From: Nepenthes gracilis | Taxonomy: Eukaryota > Streptophyta > Magnoliopsida > Caryophyllales > Nepenthaceae | Reading direction: 5' to 3' | DNA length: 64,000 nt | NCBI GenBank assembly: GCA_033239525.1 | Contig: BSYO01000015.1 | Location: forward strand, 16,863,713 to 16,927,712 | Shown here: positions 32,479-45,069 of the stretch, in pieces | How the letters are laid out: every line of letters begins with the position of its first letter | Numbering within the stretch: the stretch's first letter is position 1 | Position numbers and translations under genes: made by a program | Notes under the pieces: generated by a model | Told to the model about the DNA's origin: nothing | Seen by the model: the letters and a program-made list of their open reading frames with translations, nothing else | Databases searched by the model: none

Positions 32479-34860
32479 TATGGATGAGATGAAAAAGCTG
32501 CCCAATGCCAACTTTATAAGGGGTTTCAGTATCCAAATTGGCTATCAGATGTGGTCTTTATTAAAAAGAGCAATTAAAAATAATGGATGTGTATCAATTT
32601 CTCTGATGTGAAAAAAGTATGTCCGGAAGATAGCTTCCTTTTTCCAAGGATTGACCTACCTGTTGACTCCACATCTGAACACGAGCTGCTCAACTTCATA
32701 AATATTTACTAAGGCTACAATCAGACTTGGATGAGTCTAGACGATGAAGAACACTACGTTTATGATTGACAAATGGATGTAATGTTACAACGTCATGTGG
32801 TTCGGTCTGAAGAATGTGGGAGCTACGTACTAACAGTTCGTAAACAAAATATTCGAGGTTTAAATCGGTCAAAATATGGAGATATATGTGAACGACATGC
32901 TCGTTAAAAAGTAAAACAATTGATTATTCTCGACCTCAGAGATGCGTTCGAAATACTCTAGATACTCCAAATGAAGTTAAATCCAACCAAATATACATTA
33001 AGTGTATCTTTTAGAAATTTCTTTGATTTTATTGTCTCTCAACATGGAATTGAAGTGAACTCTGAGAAGATGAAAATTATCATGGATATGAGCCCGTCTT
33101 GAATTGTGAAGGAAATCCAGAGAATCAACGGAAAACTCACAACACTCTCTCAATTGGCAAAGTCAGCGGAAAAGTACCTTCCCTTCTTCAAGGCCTTAAG
33201 GAAAATAAAAGTGATCAGTTTCCAATAGACGGCCAACTATTAAGCAACATTTTGAGAGTTGAAAGAGTAACTCACCAACCCCCCTCTCATGATGTCACCA
33301 TAAGAAGATGACGAGTTATACTTGTATCGTATGATTTCAGATATAGCTCTAAGTTTAGTTTTAATTAAGTAACAGCCTGAGGTAGTACAATCGATCTATT
33401 ATATCATTAAAGTCCTAACATAAACCAAGACCTGTCACTTGTACACCAAAAGGATTGCACTAGCATTTGTCTATTCAGTCCGAAAGTTAAGGCAGTACTT
33501 CCAAGCATATAAGATTGTCGTCCTAACGGACTAGTCACTGAAAGAAATCTTGCAAAGACCCGATACATCGGAACAACTAATTAAATAGGTTATCAAGTTA
33601 GATGAGTTTGACATAAAATTTTAATTGTGGTCAGCTATAAAAGGCCAAGCTCTTATGGATTTTAAAGGCGAAATGACAACTCTAATTTTAGATGCCGTCC
33701 ATTCAAATGAAGACGCCGGCCAGCAAAGAGAAGCTCTGATATGGATGCTGTACTTGGATGGGTGATCGACTGAATCAAAAAGCAGAGCAAGCATGGTTGC
33801 AAAGAATTCAGATAGATCGGAGATAAAATATTTAATAACCATCGGATTCGTAACCATCAATAATGTCGCCGAGTACAAGAGTCTAATGACCAAATTCAAG
33901 TTGGCAAAGGAATGTTCGGCAAAGAATCTAACCGTCTATAATGACTCAGAGTTAATCGTGAACCAAATTCCTAGAAATTTTGAGGTGTCTAACCCTTTAC
34001 TCACGAGGCATCTTACTAGAGTAAAATGTCAGACCTAGGCATTCAACAAGGGATGCATACAAAGAGATGTTAATTGAAAAGCAGATCATTTGGTGAAAAT
34101 GGCAGCACTGGTAATCTTGAGCAATTTGCTTGAGACATGCAAGAAATTCTTACCTCCCCAAGTATAGAGGAGCCAAAGTAAGAGGTGCTACAAGTCTCGA
34201 GCGATAAAAATTGGATGACCTCACATAGAAGATACCCGCTGGCCTTCTACGGAAAATCTAGAGGAAGTTAAGCATATAAAAAGGATAGCATGCTTGTGTA
34301 TCATCATAGATGAAAAACTATACCAATGAGAGTACTCCACCCCTTACATGGGTGTCTCACACCAGAAGAAGTTCGCTACATATTGAGTAAGGTACAACTC
34401 AAAATTTATGGATTACATATTGGAGGAAGGAATTGGTATTCATAGTTAAGCGACAAGGCTACTATTGGCCAATGATAAAGTGGGACACCGTAGAGTTGCA
34501 TGAAAAAAATATGAGAACTACCAAGTCCATAGTACCATTCCTTATCGACCGCACACGGAACTGTAAACCCAACAATCCCTATGGCCGTTCGCACAGTAAA
34601 GACTCGACATACTCAACCCATTGTCCATTACTTCTAGGTAAATGAAGTTTATCATAATTAGAATCAACTACTTTATTAAATGGGTGAAGCCACTCTGCTT
34701 ATACAAATAACTAAATAGAATGCAACAAAATTTGTTCAATAGAGTATCATATGTAGATTTAGAATTTTTGATACTATAGTGACGAATAACAGAATCCAAT
34801 TCACTAGCAACCATTTCATCAATTATTACACAGGTTTGAGAATAAAATTGGATCACACTC
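32479..34860 (+). mobile_element. Decayed Ty3/gypsy retrotransposon pol fragment
   Basis: The order is reverse transcriptase, RNase H, integrase. Reverse transcriptase is recognised by FGLKNVGATY around 32801-32830 and by YVND at 32885-32896, where the catalytic YVDD has lost its first Asp; a region ending SQHGIEVNSEK follows near 33050. RNase H is recognised at 33690-34035 (NNVAEYKSL, VYNDSELIVNQI) and the integrase zinc-finger/linker at 34380-34640 (GYYWPMIKWD). Stops and frameshifts are frequent, so it is inactive. No flanking LTR pair was identified. Confidence 0.75.
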
Positions 34861-35978
34861 TGGTCACTTATTCATAAGTGAACTGACAAGTTGAAATAAT
34901 GAACCAAATGTTGTTATATGGGCTAGAAATTAAAGAAAATATTTTTTTAATAAAATATAATAAAATTATATATCATCATAATTTTTAATCATCTTAATAA
35001 ATTATAAAAAATGCCCGTATGCATTACTTTTAATGGATCTTAATATATTAGTTGGCGGATAATGCATGTAAAGGATGTGTTATTAGGTGTTAGAAATGGA
35101 AGTGCAAAGAGAAATACCAACAGAGTCTTGAATAATTTTTGTAAAATTACATTGGTAAATTGGCATTATATTTTATTATAACCTCTTTATAAGTCTCAAA
35201 TTGTGGAGAAAAGTGACTCTTATAAGAACCAAATTTTTTTGGATGTTAGATATGCAATGAAATTTATAAATCACTATGGCTAAAATAAAGGAAAACATAG
35301 GAAATTTGAAGCGTTCTGATCATTAAATTTATGAACGGGTCCATAACAATTAATAGAGAACAGTTGATTTTTAATTGAAAAAAACAGAATACCCATGAAA
35401 GTGCCAATGAGAGTAGACGACAAAGTTATTTGGTTGCTAATATTTCTTTGATTTATTAATTTTTGATACTTTATAAATTTAACTTGTAATGTTTTACCAT
35501 ATAAAAACATTAAAATATTTAGATAATTACCATAAATAATTTTAAATAAACTTTTAATTAATTTTTAAAAAATTAAAAAAAAATTTACATAGTAAACATC
35601 CAAAAAGGAGGGGAAAAAAGCCAAAGAGATTGGGGGATTAAGCAAACAAGCTGAAAATGGGCTGTCAATCCCCACGGTGTAGGGCCCAGCCATGTCACTT
35701 GGTTGCTAGTATATCTTCCTTGCTTATAATTAAACAAATATTTTGATGTTACCTTTTAATTATTTTAAAGATATATTAGAATAATTTAATTTTTATTATT
35801 TATATGTTATCTTATAGGCTTTTTTTTTTTTTAATATAAGCGTATGACATACTGTATTATGAAAAATATTTAAAAAACAAACAAGAATTATCTTATAATA
35901 CAACTCTCAATATTACTATGGCGTCCACCTAACTATGAGTCTATATATTGGTCATATTGTCCATATTTATTAGGATAT
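34861..35978. other. AT-rich stretch without recognisable gene
   Basis: Low-complexity AT-rich DNA. A short GC-richer segment at 35600-35720 (ccccacggtgtagggccc) is the only compositional break. No coding or RNA gene was recognised. Confidence 0.5.
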
Positions 35979-36345
35979 AATATCTTTGACGAGAATGACA
36001 GGTAAACCGTGCAAATCATGTCTCAATATCAAGATTAAGATATTTAGCCAATACATCGCTCGATACAATTAATATTTCACCAAATATAATTGATATTCAT
36101 CTACACTATCAAGTCTACACAAAAAATAGATGGATCGATGGGCTTTACAATGCCGAAAATGTCACAGAAATAGTTAATGAGTGTCCCTGAATTATTTCTA
36201 GTTTTTTGTCATAATCTAGAATTTCAGATTCTTATCTCTGACAAGATTGGTAGGTGATCCGTGGAAATCATATCTCAATATCAAGATCGAGATATTTGAC
36301 CAATATATCACCTAATATAATTGATATATCACTTGATACAATCCT
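35979..36345. repeat. Diverged direct repeats flanking dispersed repeat copy 2
   Basis: About 115 bp at 35979-36095 (acaggtaaaccgtgcaaatc, ctcaatatcaagattaag) recurs diverged at 36229-36345 (ggtaggtgatccgtggaaat, ctcaatatcaagatcgag). The 131 bp between them (36096-36226) are the second copy of the repeat at 16572-16713. Confidence 0.6.
36096..36226. repeat. Dispersed repeat, copy 2
   Basis: It matches 16572-16713 (ttcatctacactatcaag, gagtgtccctgaa, tttgtcataat) with a short deletion near the middle. It is bracketed by diverged direct repeats. Confidence 0.7.
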
Positions 36346-36719
36346 ATCAGTTTATAATTTTTTTTCTGATATATTAGATATTAATACGTATTATTTAATA
36401 TGTCTAATATTAATATAATTGTAATTAATATCAATGCCATAAGTATTTGTTTAATCTAAACAACTATTGTTGATGCAATTGTCTTTTGAGCTAGTGACAA
36501 TAGCTATAGAAACTTTTACATTTAATATAATTTGATATATTTAATATAAACTTGATACGTCCTATATCTAAGTTTCAACAGGTTCGGATCAAATTGATTG
36601 TTAAGTTCAGCTCTATTCAATGAGTTTGAATCCTACACACCACTACAACAAACGAGAGGTCAGGTATTGACGGGATATTATCTCACTGAAAATACTCAAA
36701 TACTTAAGTCAGTAAACGA

Positions 36720-38000
36720 TCTTCTAAGAATTGAAAATGTTAAGGGAAAAAAACAGAATAAGGAGAAAAACTGAGAGTGTTTATGGTGGGTGTTACACTT
36801 TCGAGGCATAAGGCTTTCTGTGGCTCAAAGGGAGTGCTAGTCTCCAATACTGCGTTCTCGAGGAGCGTAGTGATAGGGAGAGAGAGTGGGGCGTTCTGTA
36901 AGCGTGGGAGCGTGTGAGAATGCAGAGTAAATTTACGAGCGCCTTTAAGAAAGTTAGGGCTTTGGTAAATAATTCTTAACAGAGAGGAGTGCGCTTGTTA
37001 GCAGAATTCGCAGTGTACTCTGGAGTGAGCACTCCATGGGTTTTTATAGTTGAGATGTTGGGTATCCTTCCTTTGACAAGAGCGCTTGATTCCTGCGCTC
37101 TGTTGAACAGGTTTCCTTTCTTGGTATGGAGCCTTGATGGTGGTAACGGCTCATCAGGAGGATTGTCTTTCTTCTGTAGTTTGTAACAGTTAGAGTTTGT
37201 TGCACACAGATGGGAGAATTTGGCGCTTTCTTCGTGTGAGGCACGCTGAATTTGTTGGTGAGCATTGTCGTGAAGATTGCCTTTTGGGGGAGCACAAAAT
37301 TAGATGAGAAGACCGTTGCTGGTCGTGGACAGTCGCGTGGGCCAAGTTGAGCTTGGAAGTTAGTCGTTCAAGCTGTCTGTCCTGATTCCTCCGTTCTTTT
37401 TGGCTTTCAACCGGTCAATGCGGGCGTTGACCAATGCTGGCGTAAAATGGGCCTTAGTGATCTGGGCCGTTACTCCTTTCTTGGTCAGCCCATTCCTAGC
37501 GTACCCATCACTAGTCGCCCATGTTGGTGGTCGGGAACTTTTGGCCTCCAACAAGTTTAGGATGGGATGCTAGCCGAGGCAATCGCGAGGTCAGTTTTCG
37601 GAGAGCTAGCCAGTCAGATCGTTGACCGCCTAGGATGAAATTCGGAGAACTTGCGAAAGAAAAGTAATCCGGATCGCTGACCTTCTTAGGTGAAATCCGG
37701 AGAACTGTGGGAGTTTGAAAGGACACGCCACCATGCAGCCAGACTGTCAGTTCGAAAGTGGGCCATATGTCCACACACAGGGGGTTTGTGATCCTGGCAA
37801 TTAATGTGCTAGGGGATTCGAATCGTCTGTACCTTTTTAGAAAGTGACACGTGCCAACAATGATGGGCGTGCTTTTACGAGACGATTTTTTCCTTTTCTG
37901 CGGTTCGTACGCCATTAATTGTTCCATCTGTAATATTCCAAACTTCCCACGCTTTCCTTCGTCTTTTTTTTACTTTCGTTTTCTTTTTGCGGGATATTAT
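36720..38000. other. GC-richer repeat-like region, probable LTR remnant
   Basis: Higher GC than its surroundings, with gggttttt and ggaggctc-type words. The frames on both strands (for example 37511-37927 minus, 138 codons) show no recognisable domain. Composition and context next to tandem-repeat LTR sequence suggest a retroelement, but no ends were defined. Confidence 0.35.
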
Positions 38001-38010
38001 AAAGATTTTT

Positions 38011-38410
38011 GAGCACTTCTCCGGTTAACGGATCTGGTCAACAAAAATTTTCAGCTCTGAATTGCTCTCCAGATTCGAGCGCTTCGTCGGTTAACGGATC
38101 CAATCAACAAAGATTTTTGGTTCTAAACTGGTCTCCGAATTCGAGCACTTTGTCGGTCAACAGCTCAGGTCAGCAAAGATTTTCAGCACCACGCTTCTCT
38201 TCGAATTCAAGCACTTCACCAGTCAACGGAACCGGTCAACCAAAAATTTTTGGCTTCACAGTGCTCTCCGGATTCAAGCACTTCGCCGATCAACAAAACC
38301 GGACAACCCTATTTCTGGCTCTGTTCTGTTCTCCGGATCAAATGATGCGGCCAACCAAGTTGGTCAACTATCAATCTAGTTCCATCTACTCTCCAGAGTC
38401 AAACTTTCCG
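38011..38410. repeat. 66-bp minisatellite, about five clear units plus degenerate ones
   Basis: The word (g/a)agc(a/g)ctt starts at 38011, 38077, 38143, 38209 and 38275, a period of exactly 66 bp. Units share cc/gtcaacgg, caacaaa.atttt and ctctccgaattc-like blocks. Two further degenerate units follow to about 38410. Because 66 is a multiple of 3, the plus strand stays open for 160 codons (38009-38491) as 22-residue repeats (SPVNGSGQQKFSAL type). This is probably a by-product of the period and not a gene. Confidence 0.8.
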
Positions 38411-38739
38411 GTCAATAAATCTAAGTCAGACTTGAGGGGACAATATGACCAGTCTCATCCCATCATGAACATGCCAGGGGCAAAAATTTAGTCCACCGAT
38501 ATGGGAGGCTAGTCATGGGTCTAGTAACCATGGGCCTAATGGATCAGACCCCACAACAAACCCATAATCCAACATAATTCTTTCAAAGTAAAAGTTTCAC
38601 ATTAATTTTGGAGGAACAATGCATCTATAAATCACATTATAAAGGTAAGCACACTCAAGCTTTAAAAGACAAGCTAAAGAAGCTCAAAAAGCTCCATGAA
38701 GCTCCGAATGGTTTGAAGAAGGGTGTAACCATTACTAGC

Positions 38740-39160
38740 CAATCTTCAACGAGAGTGGGATGGCGGCTGGGAGACTCCCAGCCCTCTTCCCACTAAGAGG
38801 CTCTCAAGGCCAGTGACCATCCGCCATCAGGATGCTCTTAGCCCTCCTCCAATACGAATGCCAACGGCATTCCACCGCTAGGAGGCTCTCAGCCCTCCTC
38901 CAATTCATAGGCCATTAGCCTTCCGCCGCCGCTAGGAGGCTCTCAACCCTTCTTCAGTCGAAAGGCCAGCGACCTCCCACCGCCATGGGGCTCTCAACCC
39001 TTCTTCAGTCTAAAGGCCAGCGACCTTCCGCCGCCAAGGGGCTCTCAGCCCTCCTCTAGTCCGAAGGCTTGCGGCCTTCCGTTGTCACGAGACTCTCAAC
39101 CTTCTTCCAGTCTGGAGGCCATCAGCCTTCCGTCGCCAATGGGCTCTCAACCTTCATTCC
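38740..39160. repeat. 50-53-bp GC-rich tandem repeat
   Basis: The word gg(c/g)ctctca(a/g)cc recurs at about 38885, 38938, 38990, 39041, 39091 and 39142, each time followed by ttctccagt..aaggcc and accttccgccgcc. Roughly seven to eight units. Confidence 0.75.
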
Positions 39161-39169
39161 TTCCAGAGA

Positions 39170-39485
39170 TCCTCAGCCCTTCGTCTCGGAGCCAGGAGCC
39201 CTCCAACCTAAGAGCTCTCCGACCTAGGAGCCCTTCGTCCTAAAGTCACGAGATCTCCATCACAGAAACACTCCATCCTGGAGTCAGGAGCCCTCCGTCC
39301 TAGAGCCACAAGACTTTCATCCTGGAGATAGGAGCCCTCCATCTCGGAGCCAGGAGCCCTCCGTCACAGGAGCACTCCGTCCTGGAGTCACGAGCCCTCT
39401 GTCCCTGAGCCAGGAACCCTCCGTCTCAGGAGTACTCTGTCCTGAAGCCACAAGCCCTCTGCCCCAGAGTCAGAAGCTTACTGTC
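39170..39485. repeat. Short tandem repeat (ggagccaggagccctccgtc type)
   Basis: Irregular units of about 24-36 bp built from gagccaggagccctccgtc and ggagtca variants directly follow the 50-53-bp repeat. Confidence 0.65.
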
Positions 39486-39529
39486 CAAGAGTCAATCATC
39501 CGCTCAGGTAACAAGGATATTGACCCACC

Positions 39530-39720
39530 GAGGTAGCTTAATCCTTCTCCTCTAAGCCGCCCCTCTATCGAACACACATCTAAGCGGACTTCTATGGGGG
39601 CACCTCTAAACCGCCCCTCTACCGAGCGCACCTCTCAGTCGCCCTCCGCGGACGCACCTCTAAGCCGCCCCTCTATCGCGCGCACTTCTAAGCCGCCCCT
39701 CTACTGAGTGCATTGATAGA
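39530..39720. repeat. About 29-bp tandem repeat (cacctctaagccgcccctct type)
   Basis: About six units of gcgcacctctaagccgcccctctac. A diverged, inverted stretch of the same repeat lies at 45650-45795. Confidence 0.7.
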
Positions 39721-39879
39721 GCTCAAACCTCCCAATACATCCCTCTTACACTTCTCTCATCACTACATCTTTGTACTCTCGCTATATTTATCTTTAAACG
39801 TGCACTCCTCCGTTTATTGCGAAAAATTTTTAACTTAAACATCGGAGTGTCAACGGGAGATAGCCCCCCATTGACCTCT

Positions 39880-40940
39880 GACTTTTTGTTTGTGATTTGT
39901 GTTATGTAAGTTCTAGGTTATCAGCGATGAAGATCGAACCTAATCGAGATCGGCGCACAGCTAAAGATTAAATTCCTCATTAATCCGTACAACAACCAGA
40001 GATTCGAGATGCAATAAAACTAATCAGATTTTATTATTTAACTAAATTTGGATTAAACTAGGAAGCCATAATTGGATTGGGATGGCAGTGCTTCTACCCG
40101 AATTCTGCCCAAATATAATAAAGTATAACATATAGATAAATGTAAAATAATAAATAAGTATTATTAAATATCATTAATATAAACTTAATATTTATATTTC
40201 GCATCATTTTATAATGTGTAGATTTTGATTTTAGTATGATAAATATTTGATTGGTTGATTAGTGCTTGAAGATCATAGAGATTTTAATTATCTTATAAAT
40301 TTTTGATTTATAATATTAATATTTTTTTATATTTTAAATTATTTTTTAATGCATATTTAAAATTTAAATTATAATTTAAATAAATTTTGGTTAAATTATC
40401 AAATTTACTATCTGAATTTTACATACATAATGATAAATAAGAGTTCAAATGATATAATATTCACTTTTAATATATTATTTAATATTTAAGTTGGTAATTT
40501 TTCTTAAAATGTAGAAAGTGCAAGAGATTATTGGGATATGGAAAAAAGAAAGAAATAGAGAACTTAACTCTAAAATATGTTGAAGAGTAAGTTTTTAAAG
40601 AAATCTTATTTTATCCTTACCTTTTGATTTCTATTCCCCATTTCAGGAGAAATAAACATATTTATAGCTACATTGTTAGTTATTGTGATTTTCTAAAGAA
40701 GAACAATAAATCACAATTAGAGTGATTATGTCAATTAAAAACTAAATAGTTTATAACATCTTTATATATGTTTTGAGTTGAAAGTTCTTTAAAGATTATT
40801 CATCTAATGATAATGTTGAGTGATTGACCTTAATTTCAAGAACTTTGTTTGGATTAATTTTAATGTGTATTAATTACCTGCGTGGTTTAAACATTCAGTT
40901 GAATTAACTGTTCGATTTGATTAATCGCTCGATTAGATTA
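39880..40940. other. AT-rich stretch without recognisable gene
   Basis: No gene, RNA or defined mobile element was recognised. Confidence 0.5.
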
Positions 40941-40942
40941 AC

Positions 40943-43660
40943 TGTAAGGATCGAGTTTTTAATTAATATTAATCATAATTAATAAAACTAATATAATCAA
41001 AATTGAAATCGAAGGATATGAAAAATTGGGTCAAAGAGTCAAATTGGACCTTGATTTGGCAGCGCACTTTATGTGTGCCTTTGGCACAGGGCGCTCAAGA
41101 CGCCCCATCAGCACTAAAGCCAGAATATATGCACTCTAGGCTCACCCCGCGCTCATCTCAATGAAGCCCTTGCGCTCGGCATGTATTCAAATGCCACATG
41201 AGCGCAAGGCATTATAAAAAGACACTCTTGGTTTGTTTTTGTCATTTTTCTCTGATATTTGAGAGTAAGAGATTGAGAATCGAGGAGAAAAGAAAGAACA
41301 AGAGAGAGGAAGTCAAAAAAATTCTAAATTTGAGGTGTTTTAAGCTAGAATTGGAGTAAATTTATGTCAAGGTAAATAGACCTCTAAATCTCTTTCTTTT
41401 GTTGTTAATCTCTACTAATATATTAGATATTTTCTTATCCAAATTCTCATGCATATCTTTAAATTCAAAGTATATGACTTTTCTTAGCATGCATGTTGAT
41501 TTCTCACCATTTTTGTGGCAAAACTTCATGAAAATCCATGTTTAAGTTTTGAACCAGGAAAACTATGTGCTGAACTTTGCATTGTATCACTTGTGCATGT
41601 CTGAAAACGTAATTAAATACTTTTCCATGCCTATTATTCTTACATGGTTGTAAATTGTCGAACCTAAGCTCCTACATGCCAAATTATGTCCTATTTGTCC
41701 TGAAATATAGTTGAAACCCCTTGCATGTTTTGTTGAAACTTCTGAAATCATGAATGCTGAATTTTGCTGTCATTTTTTAAATTTTGATTCTAATATGTCT
41801 TAGAATTTATATAATAGCTTCTACATACTTTAAGGTTAAAATATAAGTCTTGCATGTACTGTAGAAACTTACATGTATGCTAAAATTGCTATATTTTACA
41901 AGTATATGCTAAATTTTTACATATTTACACTGATTTTTGCATCGTTATTTTGTATGTTCGAAATTATGAAATTATAAGTCCTGCATGATGCAAATTCGTA
42001 CATAGTGTCTATATGTCTTAACTGCTACATGTAAGTCCTAATTTATACTGGAAATTTCACTACATGTAAAGTATATAAACTAAAATGTAGAAATTCTTCC
42101 GATTATACTAATTTTGTTGAATTTTTGTTAAGTTTAGGCCCTTTCATGTTTTAAATTCGTACAAAAACACATATACACTTTAAATTGCTATATACCCGTC
42201 TTATATGGACTGGTAAATGTATGAAATAGAGCCTACATAGTCTGAAAATTTATACACTTATAAAATTTATAACTGTTGCTAAATTTTGTATATTTAGTCA
42301 CAAATTCAGTATTTTTCACTTTTAAATTGAATATGATTAAGTTTCTGCAAAAAGATATTCATGAAAATAAAGAATTTCAAAGGGGGACTCTACAATTATA
42401 TTAAGAAATGATGAACCATTATTTAAAAGGGTGAAAAACAAGAATTAAGAAACCAAGTGTAGAGTTTTTTCTAAATTAAATATTGGATAAATATTATAAT
42501 TTAACAGGTCGTATATTATGGTATACATTAATATATTATAGTGGTATATCGATATCCGACCTTACGTAAGCACAGGGTAAAGAAGTAATAGCTAATAACA
42601 TCTATAGGGTTATATGTAAACAGTTCACTTTCAAATCGTGAATAGAAATTTATTGCATTTAATTGTGTGAAAACATATACATCTCGAGTTTTGATTGTCC
42701 ACTTCTTTAACTGGTAAGGCCTAATGGCCCTAGTCCCTAAAGAAAAAATAAGATTAAGCATATTTTGATAGTTAAGATTAAAAAAAATAAAATAAGAAAA
42801 TTAAAAATACATCATGTAAGTTTTTTTACTTATATTTATGTCATTGCATTCTATTATTGTCTCTATTCCTTTCGATATATTTTGAAGTATAAAATATGCA
42901 TGTTTATTGATATATATTATATCTTACTAAATATCTGACTCATTCTCTTACTATTTTACTAACCTTATCAGATGAGATATTTGAATCCTTACCATACAGA
43001 TAGGATTGAAGGATTGAGCTGATAAGAAAAGTTTATATTAATGAATTAATGATGATTATTGTCGTTTAATAATTCTAGAAAATTTTAATTGCATTATATT
43101 ATGTTCAGATTAGTGGGTCTAATGTTGTATTTTATTTTATTAGACAGGTTCAAATGATATTAGCTTATATTTTGGCTATTCAGATGGTAGTATTACATTT
43201 TTCAGACAATTTTAGAATATGTTAAATAATATAATTTGACTTTTAGGTAGATTTAGATTGTGATTATGATATATTTTAGGCAATACTTAAATCTAGACAG
43301 TAAATTGTATCAATTTAAGATCCGTTGTGGTCTTATATTATAATTTGGGTATCGTATGTCAATGATTTGGTGTCAGTTTGGTATTATTGATTATTTTAGT
43401 TTTATTCGATCAAGTTTATGGATATTAATTTACTTTCGCAAGTTATTATATGTTAATTATTATATTATATATGTATCATTCCTTATTTAAGATTCGATGT
43501 CGTGTAAATTGGGTCAGTATTGAAGCCACACAATGACATAGCACATATTTAGCTCTAGTGTATTTTATTTATTTATTTATTTTGAGGTTAGTCAAAATAT
43601 CGATATGAAGTTCATGTCTAAAAAATATTAAACAGTTATTTAGTTAATTAATATTAATTA
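40943..43660 (+). mobile_element. Possible long LTR or retroelement remnant
   Basis: It begins tgtaaggatcgagttttt. A GC-rich upstream segment (41060-41190) precedes a TATA box (tataaaaa at 41213-41220) and an A/G-rich leader. About 1 kb of AT-rich text then repeats catg-containing words. The layout resembles the LTR at 6059-8532. The 3' end is not certain and there are no coding domains. Confidence 0.3.
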
Positions 43661-44753
43661 AGTGTTAACATCGGGATCATATTATGGAACGTGATATTAA
43701 CCGTTTGTTTTATTATTCAAATTTTCAGTCATTCTGGCCTCTAGTCCAATCTTTTTTATATCCTTTCGACCACTCAACTACTTGACTATCAACCATTTAG
43801 TCATCTCTCTTATATCGATCATTTCTAATAAAAGTGATTACTCTATTTTTCAGATTTGGACCTAATGAACCTGTTAATACTTTCTTCCTTCTAGGCTTAA
43901 TATTTATGGGCTCGTCATGTTAATTAATCAGGTTATTCTGTTTAGGTTTTATCCAAAATTTTTAAAATTATTTTACAAAATTAAAATATTTTAACGAATT
44001 ATAAATTTAAATATTTTGGCATCAAATTATGTTGATTTAATCCACTAAAATCTATATAATATTATTTAATTTTTAAATTTTCCCATAGATGGAAACAATA
44101 TTTCTCGATTAAATTTAAATTTACCAATAATTCTAATTATGGAGTTTTTATCTGGCTCAAATTATTGTTGATTGGGTTATATATTTTAAATATTAAATGA
44201 AATTTGACTTTGATTTTTTTTTCACCCCAATTTCACTTATTTATAATTATTATTTTTGCATATTAAATACTCCAAAATTCTAAAATTTCATTAAAAAATA
44301 TTTTTAAAAATATTAATAAATCCTCTCGCTAGCCACATTATACACGAAGGATTGTATCATTACGATCGTCATAGTGAATTAAGAAGCGGTCCATACCTAT
44401 ATGAGATAAGAGATATTATTTTTCTTAAGAAAAAGCAGGACTTTATATTTTATATTAACTATTAAATTAAAATTTAATAGTCAAAATCTTATAATAAAAA
44501 AAATTATGATAGTTACATTTTTAATTTTTTATCACATCAATATCCATTAAATATTAAATTCATTATATTAAATTTTTTAATAAAAAATTATTCAAAATTA
44601 TATTATTTAATAACTCAATTTGGACCATTGAATTTTTTTAATCTAATGGAGGAGGCCTAAATAAATGTTTATCCACATAAGGGTAGAAGACATCCTTTTT
44701 ATTTAACACTTTTGTTCTTAAAATAGATAAAAATGTCAAAAAAATGGCCTTCT
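43661..44753. other. AT-rich stretch without recognisable gene
   Basis: Nothing beyond AT-rich low-complexity sequence was recognised. Confidence 0.5.
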
Positions 44754-45069
44754 AAAACTTCGGCCAGATTAATGAATAACTCAAAAATCATCGTGATTGC
44801 CATATAAAAGGGGCAATTCTAATCTTCCGCTCCCCATCGTACAGTCCCGAGTTGGCCTGATTGGACCATCCGCACTACTGCCTGAGCCTTCGTCTGGATA
44901 GATTATGCGGTAGGTTGTCATTATCTGGGCTTCTTCTCCGTTGACATTGTGCTCTTAAGGTTTTGGTCTTGGACGAATGCTTACTAGGTCGTCACTTTCC
45001 TTCGGGTCAGACCCTAAGTCGGCCCAGGGTTTACTGGACTCATCATTTGTAAAACTTCGGCCAGATTAA
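44754..45069. mobile_element. Small insertion flanked by 19-bp direct repeats
   Basis: aaaacttcggccagattaa occurs perfectly at 44754-44772 and 45051-45069. The 278 bp between are GC-richer than both flanks and contain catataaaagg. It could be an insertion with an unusually long target duplication or a retroposed fragment. No SINE A/B box was verified. Confidence 0.5.

Larger units (their letters stand above)
38500..39870 (+). mobile_element. LTR-like sequence with TATA box and internal tandem repeats
   Basis: A TATA box (ctataaat, 38625-38632) is followed by transcribed-type sequence, three tandem-repeat families and a 3' part with atcggagtgtcaacgggag near 39841-39862, a block I know from 3' parts of plant gypsy LTRs. 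The pol genes are absent. Family assignment (Ogre/Tat-like) is tentative. Confidence 0.45.

Noticed and set aside
33621..33899. 92-codon minus frame.
   Set aside because: It is antisense to the gypsy RNase H relic.
37511..37927. 138-codon minus-strand frame.
   Set aside because: No recognisable domain. It lies in a GC-rich repeat-like region where chance frames are long.
38009..38491. 160-codon repeat-protein gene.
   Set aside because: The open frame is explained by a 66-bp period within LTR-like sequence. There is no signal, domain or conserved start context. It is listed as a minisatellite.
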